This document shows, one piece after another, positions 63,143 to 64,000 of a DNA stretch of 64,000 bases. This DNA is from Paenibacillus eucommiae (GTDB lineage: Bacteria > Bacillota > Bacilli > Paenibacillales > NBRC-103111): assembly GCF_017874215.1 (NCBI RefSeq), contig NZ_JAGGLB010000004.1, positions 248,001 through 312,000 of the forward strand, given 5' to 3'. The stretch's first letter is position 1, and each line of letters starts with the position of its first letter. A program made the translations under genes and the position numbers. The notes beneath the pieces were generated by a model. The model was not told the DNA's origin and searched no databases. It was given only the letters and a program-made list of their open reading frames with translations.

Positions 63143-63685
63143 AAAAAGCCTTGCGGCATTATTTGTGGTGCTTGTTCGTAATGTTAAGATTCGGGGAGGG
63201 AATGACTGTAGGCTCCATCCGCTGTTCCACCCACAGCCATTCCTCTTCTCAACTTGTACGAACACAAAGCTCAAACGGACAGCCAGCAAAGGTTTTTCTC
63301 TTGATTGGAGGAGATTTCCCCGCGCGCAGAGACGCCGGGGAGGAAGAGCGCCCGCCGTTCCGCGCCATTGCCAGCAGTTGAGCAGGATCTGCTACTTTAA
63401 CGATGTTTTTCATCGTTAAAAACACCAGGTCGTCTCCACAACCTTCTTTAACGATGAAAAATATCGTTAAAGTCCCTTTTTACCACCCAGAGAGGCCATA
63501 TGTCCTCTTTTAACGATGAAAATCATCATTAAAGTGACGGATTGATCTGGAACACTTGTTTTAACTATGAAAAACATCGTTAAGTGGAGTACACGCTCAT
63601 TGGACTGCCAATAAAGGTTGCTTTCTGAGAGAAAGGGATAGTGACGATAGGGAAATCTGCGCTTCCTTTCTGATCCCCTAGGTGG
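63143..63685. repeat. Dispersed intergenic repeat, copy C (plus orientation)
   Basis: GCTTGTTCGTAATG, GAGGGAATGACTGTAGGCTC, CCACAGCCATTCCTC, CTCAAACGGACAGCCAGCAA, then four palindromes and a right end CTGAGAGAAAGGGATAGTGA shared with copy D. No gene is supported in 63037-63714. Confidence 0.75.
63396..63584. repeat. Palindrome cluster C: four 25-bp hairpin units
   Basis: Units at 63396-63420, 63447-63471, 63509-63533 and 63560-63584, spaced 51, 62 and 51 bases, the same spacing as cluster B read backwards. Single changes occur in units 2 to 4. Confidence 0.9.
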
Positions 63686-63714
63686 ATTCAGAAACTTAAA
63701 CTTCCTTTTATGAT

Positions 63715-63749
63715 AAAAAAAAGACCGCCCTATCGCATAGGAGCAGTCT
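63715..63749 (-). terminator. Terminator of the DeoR-type gene
   Basis: AGACTGC-CCTAT / ATAGG-GCGGTCT stem with one bulge, then eight Ts on the minus strand. Confidence 0.8.
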
Positions 63750-63756
63750 ATCTTCA

Positions 63757-64000
63757 TTAAACAAGCTTTACCTCTACGTTATGATTGATAATCTCTTGAA
63801 CTTCCTCGGCGTTTGCTTTTTGATCTGTGATTAACGTATCAATGCTTTCAATTTGATCGATATAGACGAAGCTCGTTCTGCCGATTTTGGAGTAGTCTGC
63901 GACGACGATCTTTTTGTTCACTCTAGCCATCATCTGCTTGTTGACCTCGACTTCCAAATGATGATAAGTAGTCACGCCGCTTTCCGGTGAAAAGCCATCT
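63757..64000 (-). CDS. DeoR-family regulator, C-terminal part only (runs off the window)
   Basis: The frame is open to base 64000: DGFSPESGVTTYHHLEVEVN, KQMMARVNKKIVVADYSKIG, RTSFVYIDQIESIDTLITDQ. This is the sugar-phosphate-binding C-terminal domain of DeoR/FruR/AgaR-type repressors (the ADYSKIGRTSF strand is diagnostic). The helix-turn-helix part lies outside the window, so effector and target cannot be named. Confidence 0.85.
   Translation of the reverse strand, partial: DGFSPESGVTTYHHLEVEVNKQMMARVNKKIVVADYSKIGRTSFVYIDQIESIDTLITDQKANAEEVQEIINHNVEVKLV

Overview
The window reads as chromosome of a low-to-mid GC, endospore-forming Firmicute of the Paenibacillus type. Evidence: S-layer-homology (SLH) surface proteins, YesM/YesN-type two-component systems beside LplABC-type sugar importers without an ATPase gene, purine-rich Shine-Dalgarno sites, TTG and GTG starts, T-box control of branched-chain amino-acid synthesis, and an eps-like exopolysaccharide operon. 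No rRNA, tRNA, CRISPR array or intact transposase was seen.

Layout. 1-8.4 kb: 5' part of a membrane glycosyltransferase, lspA, a KtrB/TrkH potassium channel, a MarR regulator, an SLH-GH18 protein, a 7TM-DISM histidine kinase and a small membrane protein. 8.4-13.3 kb: intergenic palindrome clusters, a 2-hydroxyacid dehydrogenase, then two nearly identical T-box leaders in series ahead of one ilvB. 13.4-17.6 kb: a two-component pair broken by a small inversion, a methyltransferase, two paralogous XRE regulators and a VanZ-like protein. 17.6-33.4 kb (all minus strand): a Wzx/Wzy exopolysaccharide locus, wzd-wze-epsC-(epsL/epsM/epsN-like module, duplicated and partly decayed)-GT4-UDP-sugar dehydrogenase-wzx-GT2-wzy-galE. 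Its centre is much more AT-rich than its flanks. 33.4-37.5 kb: small unknown genes and an ImmA/IrrE protease. 37.5-51.9 kb (all minus): one likely polysaccharide-use unit, yesM-yesN-lplA-lplB-lplC-beta-helix protein-SLH/YVTN protein-six-hairpin glycosidase. 52.4-55.9 kb: three tandem Rpn nuclease genes. 56-64 kb: lspA2-map-capA-membrane protein, a DUF4166/DoxX pair, a histidine kinase/response regulator pair and the 3' end of a DeoR-type regulator.

How parts work together. In the exopolysaccharide locus an EpsC-type dehydratase and a LegC-type aminotransferase should supply a UDP-4-amino-6-deoxy sugar that a PglC/EpsL-type transferase loads onto undecaprenyl phosphate. GT4 and GT2 extend it, Wzx flips it, Wzy polymerises it, and Wzd/Wze control chain length. 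A pseudoknot-plus-terminator leader sits between wze and epsC, where Bacillus subtilis carries its EAR antitermination RNA. A palindrome, TATTC-N5-GAATA, lies in the promoter spacer of wzd and of a nearby unknown operon and recurs at two more intergenic sites, suggesting a shared regulator.

Most unusual points: serial valine T-boxes before ilvB; a conserved internal ribosome site in each Rpn copy that would make a C-terminal short protein like the published E. coli Rpn antitoxins; palindrome arrays with compensatory base changes; a duplicated epsLMN module in which both epsM copies have decayed; and the response regulator/kinase inversion.
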